Source: Eretmocerus hayati
Lineage: Eukaryota; Arthropoda; Insecta; Hymenoptera; Aphelinidae
Reading direction: 5' to 3'
Assembly: GCA_029851415.1 (NCBI GenBank)
Contig: CM056743.1
Coordinates: 248,001 to 312,000 of the forward strand
Length of the DNA: 64,000 bases
Shown here: in pieces, positions 46,659 to 56,968 of the stretch
How positions within the stretch are numbered: position 1 is the stretch's first letter
Layout: every line of letters starts with the position of its first letter
Notes under the pieces: model-generated
The model's input: only the letters and a program-made list of their open reading frames with translations
Database searches by the model: none
What the model was told of the DNA's origin: nothing
Program-made: the position numbers and the translations under genes

Positions 46659-48155
46659 TCAATCTTCTTCAGGGTTGAGGTTGAATGGAGCTCTTTGTTG
46701 TGGCATCATTCCATGTCTCATTGCGTAGTATAGGTCCAGCAATAAGCTGGACCTCTCGTTTCCAAGGCGGTTCCTATAAATGTCATGGATGAAAGTCCAG
46801 GTCGAGAACAGGCTCTCAATCATTGCTGTTGAAGCCGGTATGACTAAGACTTTTATAGCACATGCACTCAATTGCGGGTACCGCTGGTTCATCATACCCC
46901 AGAACGGTACAGGATCGTCCTCAAACCCAGCGGCGATCAATTCATACTGCCCAATGTTGTCCAAATAATGTCTGAGTTCCTCAAATATACCATCGCCAAA
47001 ATGTTGACGTAGATATGTTTCTGCCACTTGTCTTTGTGCAGGGCTCAATTGCCGTCCTTGATAGGTTGGATGCAACAGATTTGCGAGAAAACCTACGTGC
47101 GATGTCCGACGATGGATGAGAATTCCTAACCTGTTTTCAATCAATTCGTTTAGCTCGGGCCTGTCCATGTCAATGAAATCTCTGCGCACATTAGTCCATT
47201 CTTGAACAGCACGGGCTATGCTCACTCTGGGGCCTTGGCATATATTTATCAAGCGGCAAATTGGGTTCAATGCCTCACGTGTCGAGACAAGCCATCTTTC
47301 AAAGGCTAGACTATGCAGCGTAACCCGAACGGCATCAGGGATTTCCACGTCGTCCATCCTGCTGATGAGTCGGAGACGATTCAAATTGTTCAAAATTGTT
47401 AGAATCGTTCTCAACAAGTAGCAGAAACGAGTCTCGGAGTACATCTGGAGTCTTGTGCCCCCTAATTCCATCAATAACTCTTCGTAACGTGGTCTGCGAA
47501 AGAGCGTTACGACGTCCCTCATTTCGTTCACTCTTTCTTGATCAACAAAAGCCTCGATAACCAGATTGGCACTGTGGCTAGAGCAAGTACCGTGTAGCAC
47601 TGGAAGGCCATCTACAGTGAAGACGTTTCCAGCTGCGCCAACTATGGCGTATTCATTGTCAGTGATGATCGCGTAAACTCTTGCTCGATAATCACGGGCT
47701 ATCTGACGTATAACATCCTGAATGATCTCAGTCAGGTTGACTATCGTTGCTTCCTGCGAAGACATATTCACGAAACATATGAATACCTGATCAACGCGTA
47801 TGTTCCTGGCAGTGAAAACTAAATATTTCCTGTTAGCTACAGAGTTTGTCCATCCGTCGATCAGCAAGACAACATCAGTGTCTTCAAGCAATCTTGTTTT
47901 TTCTTCAACCCATTGATCGTGAAGGCGATTGAGGATGGATTCTGCAAGAGTTCGCCGGCCTGGCGGATTGTACACTGCACCGTTCCCTGCAGCATAATGT
48001 CCGAACTGAATCAGAGCTTGGACGAAGGCTATGAAGTTTTCATTCTCCACAGTTCTGAACGAAATGTTGCAAGAAAAGAAGAATCTAGCCAACATGAAGT
48101 TTAAATATAGAACCATGTCTATATGTCGAACGTTTCCAAAATCCATGTTATCCAT
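46659..48155 (-). CDS. hAT transposase (catalytic and dimerisation regions)
   Basis: A 498-codon open frame starting at ATG 48155. It shows the hAT order: VVLLIDGWTN at about residues 95-104 (first catalytic Asp in the DGWT motif), AIITDNEYAIVG near 165 (second Asp), HGTCSSHSANL near 190, MYSETRFCYLL near 245 (the R-W/F region), and a C-terminal dimerisation domain with FWGMMNQRYPQLS, VIPASTAMIESLFS (third acidic Glu) and RNRLGNERSSLL. hAT proteins usually have an N-terminal BED finger; none precedes this frame, though an acceptor-like TTATTATTTTCCACAG lies about 60 bp upstream. The frame has no stop or shift, so it could be functional. It is the best candidate for the transposase of the surrounding 20-kb element. 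Confidence 0.9.
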   Translation of the reverse strand: MDNMDFGNVRHIDMVLYLNFMLARFFFSCNISFRTVENENFIAFVQALIQFGHYAAGNGAVYNPPGRRTLAESILNRLHDQWVEEKTRLLEDTDVVLLIDGWTNSVANRKYLVFTARNIRVDQVFICFVNMSSQEATIVNLTEIIQDVIRQIARDYRARVYAIITDNEYAIVGAAGNVFTVDGLPVLHGTCSSHSANLVIEAFVDQERVNEMRDVVTLFRRPRYEELLMELGGTRLQMYSETRFCYLLRTILTILNNLNRLRLISRMDDVEIPDAVRVTLHSLAFERWLVSTREALNPICRLINICQGPRVSIARAVQEWTNVRRDFIDMDRPELNELIENRLGILIHRRTSHVGFLANLLHPTYQGRQLSPAQRQVAETYLRQHFGDGIFEELRHYLDNIGQYELIAAGFEDDPVPFWGMMNQRYPQLSACAIKVLVIPASTAMIESLFSTWTFIHDIYRNRLGNERSSLLLDLYYAMRHGMMPQQRAPFNLNPEED

Positions 48156-48434
48156 GGCGTAGGGCTGTGGTTGCGATTAAATTCGAGAAGTGATGTGGGC
48201 TGTTGTGAAGCCTGTGGAAAATAATAATGGATGATAGCACTTGACAAATGAGAACGCAGTATCTATACTCTTTAAAAAATTTTTTGAATTTGCACCAAAA
48301 TTTTAATCCTTTATTCGCCACGTTTCGCCATCAAGAATTAAATCGGCTGGTCAAATTATCAACTAACTATTCATATATTTCTTACTTTACCAGATAGTTG
48401 GATTGTCAAGCATGTGACGAAGTGGAAGATCTGA
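48156..48434. other. 5' flank of the hAT transposase frame
   Basis: Contains the acceptor-like site on the minus strand (about 48213) and otherwise AT-rich sequence. Confidence 0.4.
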
Positions 48435-49262
48435 CAATGAGTCCCCTGCTGATGATAATTTCGAGGATCCCATGGGACTTCGTGGAACCTGGCCCTGGTA
48501 AAATATGTAATTTTTATATTTTGCAAAATTTTGCACCGCAGACGTGCAGCATACAAGTTTTGAACATTTTGCCTCCGGTAGACGAAGTGGTTGATACATG
48601 GGGAGTAAAGAATAGATGCTACATGAATTTTGATCTCGATCTCTGAATGATTACGAATATGGGATTAGTGAATATCGAAGAATATTCATATGTTTGTGAA
48701 TAAACCAGGCCATGAAAGATAGTTTGGATACTTCTTCCAATCCCATCATGAGAACTCGTTTAATTCGCGTGGAGAAGTTCTCAAGAACCTAAGATTATGT
48801 ATAAAACATCATTGCTACGAGTCCTTATCATTAGATGACTCAGTATCTACACGTTCTCGAAATGAAACCCACGACATGTGTCACTCTGAGCATTGTTGTT
48901 CACTTGATCTGTTGACTCGTGACGACATCATAGGCATCTTCTCTCGGCTAGAGGCACATTTTGAGAGAAGTGACGGGATTGGTTCTCGATGTTTGATTTT
49001 TTTACACTCTTGTAGTATCAGTCGATTTCAAATATTCATATCCGAAATCATTCAGGATCAGAACTCACGTAGCATCTATTCTTTACTCCCCATGTATCAA
49101 CCACTTCGTGGGCTGGAGGAATACTGCTCGAAACTCGTATGCTGCACGTCTGCGGTACCAAATTCATAAAAATGTAGAAATTGAATATTTTACCAGGGCC
49201 ATCAGGTCCCACGAAGGCCCATATGGGATTCGACGAAATTATTTTCAGCAGGGTCATATTGC
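48435..49262. repeat. Foldback repeat with 410-bp spacer
   Basis: Arms 48435-48640 and 49050-49262 are inverted copies sharing GCAGACGTGCAGCATAC and a stretch containing GAAGTGGTTGATACATGG and GAGTAAAGAATAGATG. No coding content; probably a MITE. Confidence 0.7.
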
Positions 49263-50894
49263 CGGAAATCCTACCGTAGGTACTTCGGGCAATGATAGAG
49301 TCGGAAATTGAACTCGAATTTCTCATTAAATTCATGTGATCCTCGTGAGGTACATAAACACTAAATACGTTTTTTTCTCACAAGTTTGCAGAGGTGTCGT
49401 CGACGTTTATTTCTATTTATTAATGAGAACGTACGAAGAATATTATTTTTCTGACCCTAAACTATCTTGCGGACTTAACCAATTACCATCTCATGGGTCT
49501 CTTATTATACCCATACTAGAACAGTCGGTGGATTTTTCATGTGGCCCATCCGGATACAATACCCGCCAAAGCGTTTCCCCAAATGGATTATGGACCGGAA
49601 AGGCTTGCGGGCGCCCCAGTGATATTTTTTCCGTTTATTTTCATAGAAACATGAAGAAACTTGTATTTCTGACACAACGATGTCATCCCGAGACTGAGAC
49701 CCAAGTATCCATGTCACGGGTCGCGTATTAATAACCATGCCAGGATTGATTGAATTTTCGACAAGCTGGCTGAAGTTTTTACAAGAATGTTTTTTTTTCA
49801 GTGTAACTCAGACCGCAACATTGTGAAGGACACCCGTCAAACTGTTCGCGTTTTGCTTCCTCTAAAGAGAAAGCTTTGTTTTTAGCCCAACGAAAATTTG
49901 ATCGAATTTTTCATTAAAATCGACATATTCTTCAACAAAATTCCTTTTATCGAAAAAAGCCTTATACCAAATCTCTTTCTCTCGCCAAAAATGTATCAAT
50001 TGTAGGTAACATTTCTCCTCCTAATGGCCTTCCAAATCTGCCAGCTACTCATCTTTGCACCCCTCTGTCCGTGTTTGTGTGTGTGTGTATGTATCTTGTT
50101 TTATACCGGACACGCTTTCTCTTTTACTGTTCACCTAATCAACTTTTGGCTTTCTACAAGTAGTACAGAATTCAATTTCTCAGAGCCCAGTGATTTGGCA
50201 CCTTTCGGCTCCCAGTCAAATTTGATCCATGGTCTTTTTCAAGCACAAGTGCTCAAATTTCGACTTTTGATACATAAATATCTTCTTGTCACACACTCTC
50301 ACAACGAATTGAGTCACCTAAACTACGAGTTTGTTCTGCACGATCTATCGATTGATTGACACGGAAATTTCATTCAATCTGTACATATCTCAAATTATCG
50401 GAAAAATCAAAAATTTCACTAAAAATTTCATCTTAACCCTTTTCAAACCCACTGCATCCAAATTCTGTCTCAACCAAACATTAGATATCATCCAAAAAAC
50501 CTCAGGCTAGATTGCCCAAATCGCTCAAAAAAGCTTCCTTCAAAGGATAACTGCAAAAATTATGGAAAATTTTTCTTAATATTCATTTTCTCCTCGTGTC
50601 ATCCTTCACCACTCATTCATCTCAATTTTAATGACCTAATGACTTACTTATATGCCATTCTGAATCGATTGATTGATACCAAATTTCCTTGAAATCCGTA
50701 GAACATTATCCAAATGAATTTTTTTTTCGCGAAAAGAAAAGTTTCACCAAGTAATCCAGTCTAACCATCTTCAAACAAACTGTATCGAAATTCCGTCCCA
50801 ACCAAACGATAGATATTGGTGGAAAATCCTGCCCTTAGGAGACCCGAATTTCTCTAAAATTCTTTCTCAAAATAATAACTCGAAATATAGAATA
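49263..50894. other. Internal giant-hAT sequence, non-coding
   Basis: Frames up to 131 codons without motifs. Nothing recognised. Confidence 0.4.
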
Positions 50895-51102
50895 CCGTCA
50901 AATTGAGTAGCTTTGATACAACTTCAAAAGTCTTGCACAACGCTCCGGGAGCAACTCGGTTAATTTTACTGCACTCCAATCAAATTCTGTTATCAATTCT
51001 AATACTATGGAATCCTATTCGTTGCTCCTGGAACGCTAGGACAAGCCTTTTGAGGGTGTACCAAAGTTACCCCACATATACCAAAGTTACACAGTTTGAC
51101 GG
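50895..51102. mobile_element. Short mariner-type MITE flanked by TA
   Basis: Starts CCGTCAAATTGAGTAGCTTT and ends AAAGTTACACAGTTTGACGG between TA dinucleotides (50893-50894 and 51103-51104). It is a 208-bp internally deleted relative of the element at 4326-5160. Confidence 0.75.
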
Positions 51103-51303
51103 TACTTTCTTATTCGTTATGATTATTATTATATAACGCCGCGAGAAAGCATTCTCCTAATTACTTTCAGCAGCGTATTTTTTTCTAAAATAAATGTACA
51201 ATATTCGAAGTGGAAACCGTACTTTCAGATCCGCGAATAAATTGAAACGCGTGATATAGACAATATTTGAGCTTTCAGTGAGCCAAATTTCGCACAGAAA
51301 ATA

Positions 51304-52097
51304 CAGTACCGTGCAAAAATTCCTGAACGGGGGTATGAAATCCTCTCTTGCAAAAACGACGATTGCTCGAGCCCAGATCAACGTAGAGGAATTTTGAAAA
51401 AAGCATCTTAAAGATGAGATAAAATGCTAACTTATTACGGTCTTCGATTTTTCTTTCAGCCCTTTTTGGTACCTTAAATAACTGATGTAATTTCAAGGAT
51501 TTCGAGAAAAAACCCGTTTTTACTCTATCGGCTGTAATTTGGACGCGGATAAAGATAGAACAATTTCGCAAAAAGCATCTTGTAGAGCGGAAAAAATGCC
51601 ATTTGCAATGATTTGTCGATTATTTTTCACGTTGTGTGAATAAGAGTGTGAAAGCTCTCAAAGTAGCCAGATTCTCGGATTTTCAATGAAATACGTGTAA
51701 AAACAGCAAAAAACGGCAAAAACTACGGTTTTGGGTACTTTGAGAGCTCTCACACTATTATTCACACGACGTAAAAAATGATCGAAAAATCATTGCAAAT
51801 GGCATTTTTTCCGCTCTTCAAGATGCTTTTTGCAAAATTGTTCTATCTTTATCCGCGTCCAAATTACAGCCGATAGAGTAAAAACGGTTTTTTTCTCGAA
51901 ACCCTTGAAATTACATCAGCTATTTGAGGTACCAAAAAGGGCTGAGAGAAAGATTAAAAACCATAAGAAGTTAGCATTTTTTCTCATCTTTAAGATGCTT
52001 TTTTCGAAATTCCTCTACGTTAACCTGGGCTCGAGTAATCGACGTTTTTGCAAGAGAGGATTTCAAACTCCCGTTCAGGAATTTTTGCACGGTACTG
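51304..52097. mobile_element. Foldback MITE flanked by TA
   Basis: The ends are CAGTACCGTGCAAAAATTCC and its complement, with TA at 51302-51303 and 52098-52099. Arms of about 370 bp mirror each other around a centre near 51700. Mariner/Tc1-type target; no transposase. Confidence 0.82.
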
Positions 52098-52783
52098 TAC
52101 GTTGCTTGTTAAAAACTGCTTACAGGTTCCACCTCGAATAAGTTTCAACTCATCGCACGATTTTTCACATGGATCGTAACTCTCACCTCGTAATTGTTGA
52201 CCCCCGTGATTCTCTTCTACATATTCCTTCGACAGAAACGTGGAACTGATCGCTTCGCGAGCTGTTGATGGAAAAGCTAATTTGTGGTGACCTCCGAAGA
52301 ACAAACTCTAGCGCGTAGTTTGTGTTGCTCGATACCCACAACTGTAAGCACAATAGTAGAGTGTGTGATTGTGTAAATATAATTTTGCAGATTGTGTACC
52401 CGAAGGAATAGAGATAATGAGTTCGGCATAATGAAGCTGGATCGGCATTTGGTATATTATTTCTCAAGATTTACAATTCAATCGCATGAAATTCAAGTGA
52501 ATTTGAGAATAGAAAAAAAATTGATAGATGACAAAGCCTGAACGATTGCGGACCAAATTGGCGTATTCCACGAGAAAATTGAACGGCATCGGGAAACTTA
52601 GAAAGTAATGCGGATGGATTGCTAAAGATTATATTGAGATAAGGCATCGGGCTCCCTGTGCCAATTTCACAATAGCTTTTCTATTTGTTGGACCTAGTAA
52701 TACCTAAGAATTGTATACATCCGGGAGGCAAGTCGATTTCCTCATATTTTTCATCAATCGATTTTGGAAGAATGTATGTACAT
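52098..52783. other. Internal giant-hAT sequence, non-coding
   Basis: Nothing recognised. Confidence 0.4.
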
Positions 52784-53426
52784 TAGGGTGTGCGTTATTT
52801 CGCAACTTTCGATTTTACACGGCACCATCGTGGATTGTCGATCTTTGATATAAAAAAATAGGCAAAAACTTTCGCCGCGCCTCGCACGACGTGTCCTGCT
52901 TTGCTCGAACCTTATTTTAACATTGAAAAGCCTATGCTGAGAATTTTGCCCTTCCAACCCTTCGTGTCTCTAAGATCGCTGATTTGTCATGGCTCCTTTT
53001 AAAACTGACAAATTAATAGAATACATTATTTTCACGTAAAATTTCACGAAGAACACGATAAAATTGTCAGTTTTGACTTCCAAAGTGACCCCGGTGTGAT
53101 ATCAGTGATTTTTTGAAAGAATCGCTAATATCACATCGGGGTCACCTTGAAACTCAAAATTGACAATTTCATCGTGTCCTTCGTGAAATTTTACGTGAAA
53201 ACGATGTAGTCTGATGATTTTTCAGCTCTAAAAAGAGCCATGAAGAATCACAGCCATCTCAGAGACGCGGAGGGTCGATAGGGCAAAATTCTCAGCACAG
53301 GCTATTCAATGTTAACAATTGTATTCGAGCGGCAAAGCAGGGCACGCCGTACAGGGCGCGGCAAAAGTTTTTCCTTATCATTTCGTATCGTGCAAAATCG
53401 AAAGTTGGGTAGTAACGCACACCCTA
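52784..53426. mobile_element. hAT-type foldback MITE
   Basis: 643 bp starting TAGGGTGTGCG and ending CGCACACCCTA, with the 8-bp direct repeat ATGTACAT at 52776-52783 and 53427-53434. The arms are long and imperfectly complementary (for example ACTTTCGATTTTACACG versus its mirror). TIR and duplication length point to hAT mobilisation. Confidence 0.8.
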
Positions 53427-53560
53427 ATGTACATACATAGAAAAATGCATCGAGCATGAAGGCATCTCATCTTCTCTGATTCAAAGAAAATGTCGAGTGG
53501 GGATACTGGTTCATCATCCTCCGTTGCGATGGAATCATCGTTTATAAATTTATCAAGTGT

Positions 53561-53804
53561 GGCTTTTGGCAATTCTGGTCATCAACTCAATATTGGCATA
53601 TTTTTTGTGTGCAAATGGTGTAGAATTTAGTATGCAATCAGAGTCAACCATTTGAATATAATGTTACACGCACTTTTGGGCAATACTGAAGCGCTATAAA
53701 ATCAACAATCGATTGCTTTATGATTTTATAAAGCTTAAATACTCACTAACTGAGATATGAGGATCTTCAAAAATTCTGGCTATGTGAACAATAGAGAGTT
53801 ACAT
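53561..53804 (+). repeat. Internal direct duplication of part of the right TIR
   Basis: This 244-bp block matches 53996-54239, inside the right TIR, in the same orientation at roughly 90% by eye. It stops within three bases of the inner boundary of the TIR (53807). The left end of the element has no such extra copy. Confidence 0.8.
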
Positions 53805-53806
53805 CC

Positions 53807-54888
53807 AAACAACAATCAATGTCTTGTATTGTATTCTTGGTATTTCAGAGCCAATTGTGTTCTGATTCTAAATAGCTGACATTCGGAATAGATTCAGATC
53901 TGGGTTTAGCTATACGTTGACCAATGCAATGGCTCAGCAAAGGTACACCTACCTTGCATGAGCATGTATGTTTTCAGCTATTTACATTTCTCAAAGGCTT
54001 TTGGCAGTTCTGGTCATCAACTCAATTTTGGCATATTTTCTGTGTGCAAGTGTTGTAGAATTTAGTATGCAATCAGAGTCAACTATTTGAATATAATGCT
54101 CCACTCACCTTTGGGCAATATTGAAGCGCTGTAAAATCAACAATCGATTGCTTTATAATTTTATAAAGCTTAAATACTCACTAACTGAGATATGAGGATG
54201 TTCAACAATTCTGGCTATGTGAACAATAGAGAGTTACACCCAGGAGCATTAGTCCACTTACGTCTCTAACATGTACCAACTCCAAAGGGGTTAACGCTTG
54301 TCTGAATCATCTAAAAGCACACAAATGAGTTTTCGAGTCCCAAATTTCATTTTCTGCTTTGAAAGTGGATCAGTAAGTTCAGTCACCAGGATTATTACAA
54401 TTGACGAGGTTAGGGTAACCTGACTCTTACTGACTGTGAATTTACAATTGTGCTCTCCCTGACCTCTTTTACTTTTACTCTCACAGTTGATATAGTAATC
54501 ACCTCACCATTCAACTTTTCTGCAAGATTGATATATTTTTACATTACATAAAATTGAAATATACAATTTCGCCGCACGCGTCCTGAACTATCCCGCATAA
54601 ACACCGCATCTAGCAACCACGCGGGATAGCCGAAATCATCGGTCTCGAAATCATCATCCGGTGAATGAAATCATCTGAGCTGAGGCGAGCAGACGACCAG
54701 ATAATTTCAGATAATTTTCATCTGTCGTAACGACTTCATCTGCCAGAAGCGCCCCTACTCCTTGCTTATGCACGGCGCATACGGCGGGGGCTTTCGACCA
54801 ATCAGGAAGGGTGGACACAGTTTCGGCGGACCTGGTCTGCGCGGACATGAGACAGACATGATGTATGTCCGTGACTCTGCCAACCCTG
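53807..54888 (-). repeat. Right 1,082-bp terminal inverted repeat
   Basis: Reverse complement of 34733-35814, ending TGACTCTGCCAACCCTG before the target duplication. Near identity of the two TIRs implies a young insertion or gene conversion. Confidence 0.93.
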
Positions 54889-54896
54889 GGAACATG
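54889..54896 (+). repeat. Target site duplication of giant hAT, right
   Basis: GGAACATG, a direct copy of 34725-34732. Confidence 0.95.
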
Positions 54897-55264
54897 GGAA
54901 AACCATATGGAGAATCTAAGTAAGTTGCGTGAAATTGCAGCAGACAACTCAGCTAAAGCGCAAGAACGCCAGAGCGAATATTAAAATGCTCACCGCCGTG
55001 ACGTGCAGTATGCCGTCGGCGAAAAAGTTTGGATGCGCAATCGCATTTTGTCGTCTGTAGTTGAAGGCATTTGCTAAACTTGCACCAAAATACAGAGGAC
55101 GTGGCAAGATCTCAGCAAAATTGGGTGGAAACGTATACGAGGTGGTTGACTATGATGACGTCTCACGCGGAACATTCCCAGTATGCGATCTTAAGCCATT
55201 TTTCTCAAACGAGGAGGAACCGGACCGGACGGATGCTGTTTTCTGAAGAAGACGAGTGTGATGC
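54897..55264 (+). pseudogene. Ty3/gypsy integrase C-terminus, resumed after the hAT
   Basis: Directly after the target duplication the gypsy frame resumes (WENHMENL, then KAQERQSEY). It hits a TAA within the usual Y-Y-N position, continues as HRRDVQYAVGEKVWMRN, and shifts frame near 55070 into KLAPKYRGRGKISAKLGG and VYEVVDYDD, the chromodomain-like C-terminal fold seen after gypsy integrases. It ends in an acidic tail with DAV-x-EEDE. At 55264 it is interrupted by the Penelope-like element and resumes at 61669. The stop, the frameshift and an extra T show that it is dead. Confidence 0.85.
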
Positions 55265-55305
55265 TTATTATCACAGTTTCTTGAATCGTCCCCTTTTTTT
55301 AATAA

Positions 55306-55597
55306 ATATATCTTGTTGGCTTGACTCGATCTCGGAGGACAATGGGGAATCGTGCAATGATGTTACCGCAACGATATATTGCAAATCAGTATATTTGCTA
55401 CGTTTCGTCAACTATTTTTGTTGACCTCATCAGGCTGGAAATATAATCCACACAATAACACACTGAATTTTAACAATCAGATGGTTCACAGATTTTTCAT
55501 TTTAGAACTCATAACATAGTAATATAAATACCTTGATGGATAATTCTTTTTTAAAAAAGTTACATTGTATAAAACGTCTTTAATTTCGTAGACTAAT
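55306..55597 (-). repeat. Penelope-like pLTR, inverted copy
   Basis: 292 bp that match 61378-61668 in reverse complement with only a few substitutions. Contains a hammerhead core on the minus strand. Confidence 0.85.
55390..55445 (-). ncRNA. Hammerhead ribozyme, type I-like (inverted pLTR)
   Basis: On the minus strand: stem I strand TATATTT, bulge, GC, core CTGATGAG, stem II GTCAAC/GTTGAC with a 7-nt loop, GAAAC, GTA and the return strand GC-AAATATA. Stem III is only AC/GU, so it could close only weakly or as a dimer, as reported for Penelope-like hammerheads. The sequence is identical to that at 61530-61585. Confidence 0.85.
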
Positions 55598-55599
55598 TC

Positions 55600-56358
55600 T
55601 TGACTAACGAAAAAATCGTCACAGATTGGCACCATAAACCGACATCATCGGGCAGAATTCTCAACCATTCTTCCAACCATACCATTCATCAAAAAAAGAA
55701 CATCATATTCAACTTAGTTGACCGTGCCATCTCCTTATCACATCCAAAATTCCATAAGAAAAATCAGAAATTTGTGGAAAAAACTCTCATACAGAACGAT
55801 TATCCCGTAGACCTCATAGAAAAATGCACAAGAAGTAGACTCCAAAAAATCAAACAAGACTCACATTCACAAAACACTCATAGTTCTTTTTCCAACTTAG
55901 GTTTAGTCAGCATCCCATTCCACGAAGGTTTTTTCCACAAATGTTCATATGTTCTGAGCAAATATAAGATACGAACACTACCGAAAATAAATAAGAACTT
56001 CCAAGAAATAATTCGATTGGGAAAAGATAGTTTGAGTAAATTCGAAAAGACAGGTGTTGTATATAAATTTCAGTGTCGAGATTGCCCGGCAAGCTACGTA
56101 GGTGAAACTCAAAGAGCGTTGTCAGTCAAAATAGATGAACATCAAAAAATGAAGAATCCAAATTCAGTAGTGTCATTACATATGAAAAATCTAAATCATA
56201 AATTTGATTGGTCGAACACGAAAATATTAGATCAAGATCTCAATTTTACAAAAAGAACGTTATCAGAGATGATTTTCATAAACCAAGATCAAAATAATAT
56301 CAATTTAAAAAGTGATGTCCGTCACCTCAATAGAATCTATCATGATACCTTGGGATAA
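55600..56358 (+). pseudogene. Penelope-like RT C-terminus with GIY-YIG endonuclease
   Basis: A 252-codon open frame, intact but lacking most of the RT. Residues 5-60 (TDWHHKPTSSGRIL, SNHTIHQKKN, NLVDRAISLS, then ENQ/NDYPVDLI) are the end of a Penelope RT. Residues about 150-245 are a GIY-YIG nuclease: GVVYKFQCRDC, SYVGETQRALSVKIDEH, a conserved Glu in LSEMIFINQ, and an Asn-rich tail. The nuclease cuts the target for insertion. The frame begins directly after the inverted pLTR because the copy is 5'-truncated. It has no stop but cannot work without the RT. Confidence 0.88.
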
Positions 56359-56420
56359 TCATTTGTACAGCTGATTGCTATGTCTCACAATATCATTACC
56401 TTCCCACTCTTTGCCACCAA

Positions 56421-56460
56421 CTCTCTCTCTCTCTCTCTTTTTTTTTTTTTTTTTTTTTTT
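56421..56460 (+). repeat. (CT)n plus poly-T: GA target and tail of R1-clade fragment C
   Basis: On the minus strand this reads A-run then (GA)n, directly after AACCACCTT, as at copy A's 3' end. Confidence 0.9.
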
Positions 56461-56917
56461 AAGGTGGTTAGAGGGCAAAATCTGCCTCAGGATCCCTCGG
56501 ATCCGTCCCCAGACACCGGACTGGTTCAGCTTACGCGGACTACGCATAGCGCACGCAGGCCATACCAGGCGGGACACGGGTTTGGGTGGGGCCCACCGAG
56601 AGGTGGGCCCGGCCGTGTAATATCCCTCTCCCCTCGATGTCCGATACCTAGGGCATCGGGCAATCAAGAAGGAGATCCACCTGCATCTACCATCTCATCC
56701 CGGAACCGCGTGAGCATTACTTCAGGATGAGCGGCATGTCTCGCGCTCGATTGCGAGCGTTCCTCTTCTCCATCTTCTCTCTTCGGCCACTTGTCGGCAT
56801 CTTCTATCTTCACTCTTCATTGTTCCCTCTCTTTCTTCTTTCTTCTCTCTTCTTTCTTCTTTCTTCCCTCTTCAGTGCATCAGATTCCTCCTGGAATCAT
56901 TTGGGCCTCTTCTGTTT
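56461..56917 (-). mobile_element. R1-clade fragment C (3' UTR only)
   Basis: A 5'-truncated insertion holding only 3' UTR sequence like 27437-27850 of copy A, with about 40 extra bp near GGTGGGGCCCACCGAGAGG. Its truncated end (AAACAGAAGAGG) abuts the (GA)n that follows copy B, so it inserted in the GA tract between copy B and the Penelope-like body. Confidence 0.88.
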
Positions 56918-56968
56918 TCTCTCTCTCTCTCTCTCTCTCGTCTCTTTTTTTTTTTTTTTTTTTTTTTT
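56918..56968 (+). repeat. (CT)n plus poly-T: GA target and tail of copy B
   Basis: On the minus strand: A-run (56968-56945), then (GA)n to fragment C. Confidence 0.9.

Larger units (their letters stand above)
34733..54888. mobile_element. Giant hAT-type DNA transposon (20,156 bp)
   Basis: The ends are inverted repeats of 1,082 bp each (34733-35814 and 53807-54888), starting CAGGGTTGGCA. They are flanked by the 8-bp duplication GGAACATG and inserted into a gypsy integrase gene that resumes in frame on the far side. The 8-bp duplication and CAGGG end are hAT hallmarks, and two minus-strand hAT-like transposase frames (48155-46659 and 41485-40040) plus a BED zinc-finger exon (42669-42450) lie inside. 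hAT elements are usually a few kb with TIRs of tens of bp, so size and TIR length are exceptional. The element also carries several younger nested MITEs and foldbacks. Which internal transposase, if either, belongs to the element is inferred, not shown. Confidence 0.85.

Noticed and set aside
47362..47369. CTGATGAG word as a further hammerhead
   Set aside because: No stem II hairpin followed by GAAA; the word lies within the hAT coding frame.
34733..54888. Polinton/Maverick (large DNA element with long TIRs)
   Set aside because: No protein-primed DNA polymerase, retroviral-type integrase, ATPase or capsid frames inside; the duplication is 8 bp rather than 6; the ends are CAGGG rather than AG-type; hAT transposase motifs are present.
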